From positions 2,557,061 through 2,621,060 of the forward strand of contig NW_019091418.1 in assembly GCF_001949145.1 (NCBI RefSeq): DNA of 64,000 bases, in the 5' to 3' direction. Both the position numbers and the translations under genes were made by a program. The notes under the pieces are model-generated. The model was not told where the DNA came from, made no database searches, and saw only the letters and a list, made by a program, of their open reading frames with translations. The stretch comes from Acanthaster planci (lineage: Eukaryota; Echinodermata; Asteroidea; Valvatida; Acanthasteridae). This document shows, piece after piece, positions 63,801 through 64,000 of the stretch (its first letter is position 1; every line of letters starts with the position of its first letter).

Positions 63801-64000
63801 TTGTTATGTAAACCAGTGACATTTCACAATCGATTCACCGAAAAGCTGTCTGCATGACATTTCGAGCCACAGCACCTTTTGAGGTCATCATTATGCTTAG
63901 AAAAATTGAATGCTTTGACAAAACGTTCGGTAGATTCTTGAGGAGCGGTATGCTGAGGCGAAATTGACACAACCTTCAGGAAAAACTGGAATCGTTGAAT

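Noticed and set aside
1-64000. Bacterial or phage systems, CRISPR arrays, rRNA genes, intact tRNA genes, retroviral or LINE coding sequence
   Set aside because: None seen: no repeat-spacer pattern, no long intact reading frames, no reverse transcriptase or integrase motifs in the frames examined.

Overview
This window is eukaryotic DNA and almost certainly comes from a marine invertebrate deuterostome, most likely an echinoderm, though I cannot exclude a hemichordate or lancelet. Reasons: coding sequence occurs only as short exons flanked by good splice sites; long A+T-rich non-coding stretches dominate; the dispersed repeats (a tRNA-derived SINE with a conserved 3' body, short inverted-repeat DNA elements, G-rich transposon ends) are of kinds I associate with such genomes; and the 8-mers TACATGTA and TAGGCCTA recur often. 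There are no bacterial operons, phage genes or CRISPR arrays. Most of the short open reading frames are background.

Layout. The one gene I can name runs on the minus strand. Its first coding exon is at 22155-22226 and its second at 18023-18331. They are joined by a phase-0 intron of about 3.8 kb. Together they encode the N-terminus (127 residues) of a KIF26-type kinesin-like protein, recognised by the Trp-Cys-x2-Cys motif followed by Leu-Val-Glu-Leu-Lys that precedes the motor domain in KIF26A/KIF26B. No later exon is visible in the remaining 18 kb to the left, so that stretch looks like one large intron and the motor domain lies outside the window. CpG-dense sequence at about 22.23-22.76 kb is the probable promoter and 5' UTR.

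Right of 22.8 kb the sequence is mostly upstream or intergenic. It holds a 5'-exon-like block with a strong minus-strand donor at 31.9 kb, two unrecognised small plus-strand reading frames at 38.3 and 38.8 kb, and a first-exon-like block at 63.5 kb (a minus-strand ATG exon of a gene reading into the window). Repeats include a hAT-like MITE (2.9 kb), a Harbinger-like MITE carrying two TGACGTCA sites (37.9 kb), a dispersed element with three units of about 141 bp (43.5-44.1 kb), a well-preserved tRNA-derived SINE (49.46-49.75 kb), and a nearly perfect 85-bp foldback at 50.2 kb.

The most interesting large-scale signal is a change in composition at the KIF26-like promoter. The transcribed side (left) is poor in CpG and full of TACATGTA; the upstream side (right) is richer in CpG, has few TACATGTA and contains all the TAGGCCTA copies I found. 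This fits a germline-methylated gene body next to unmethylated upstream DNA, but that is inference. I found no convincing novel multi-gene system.
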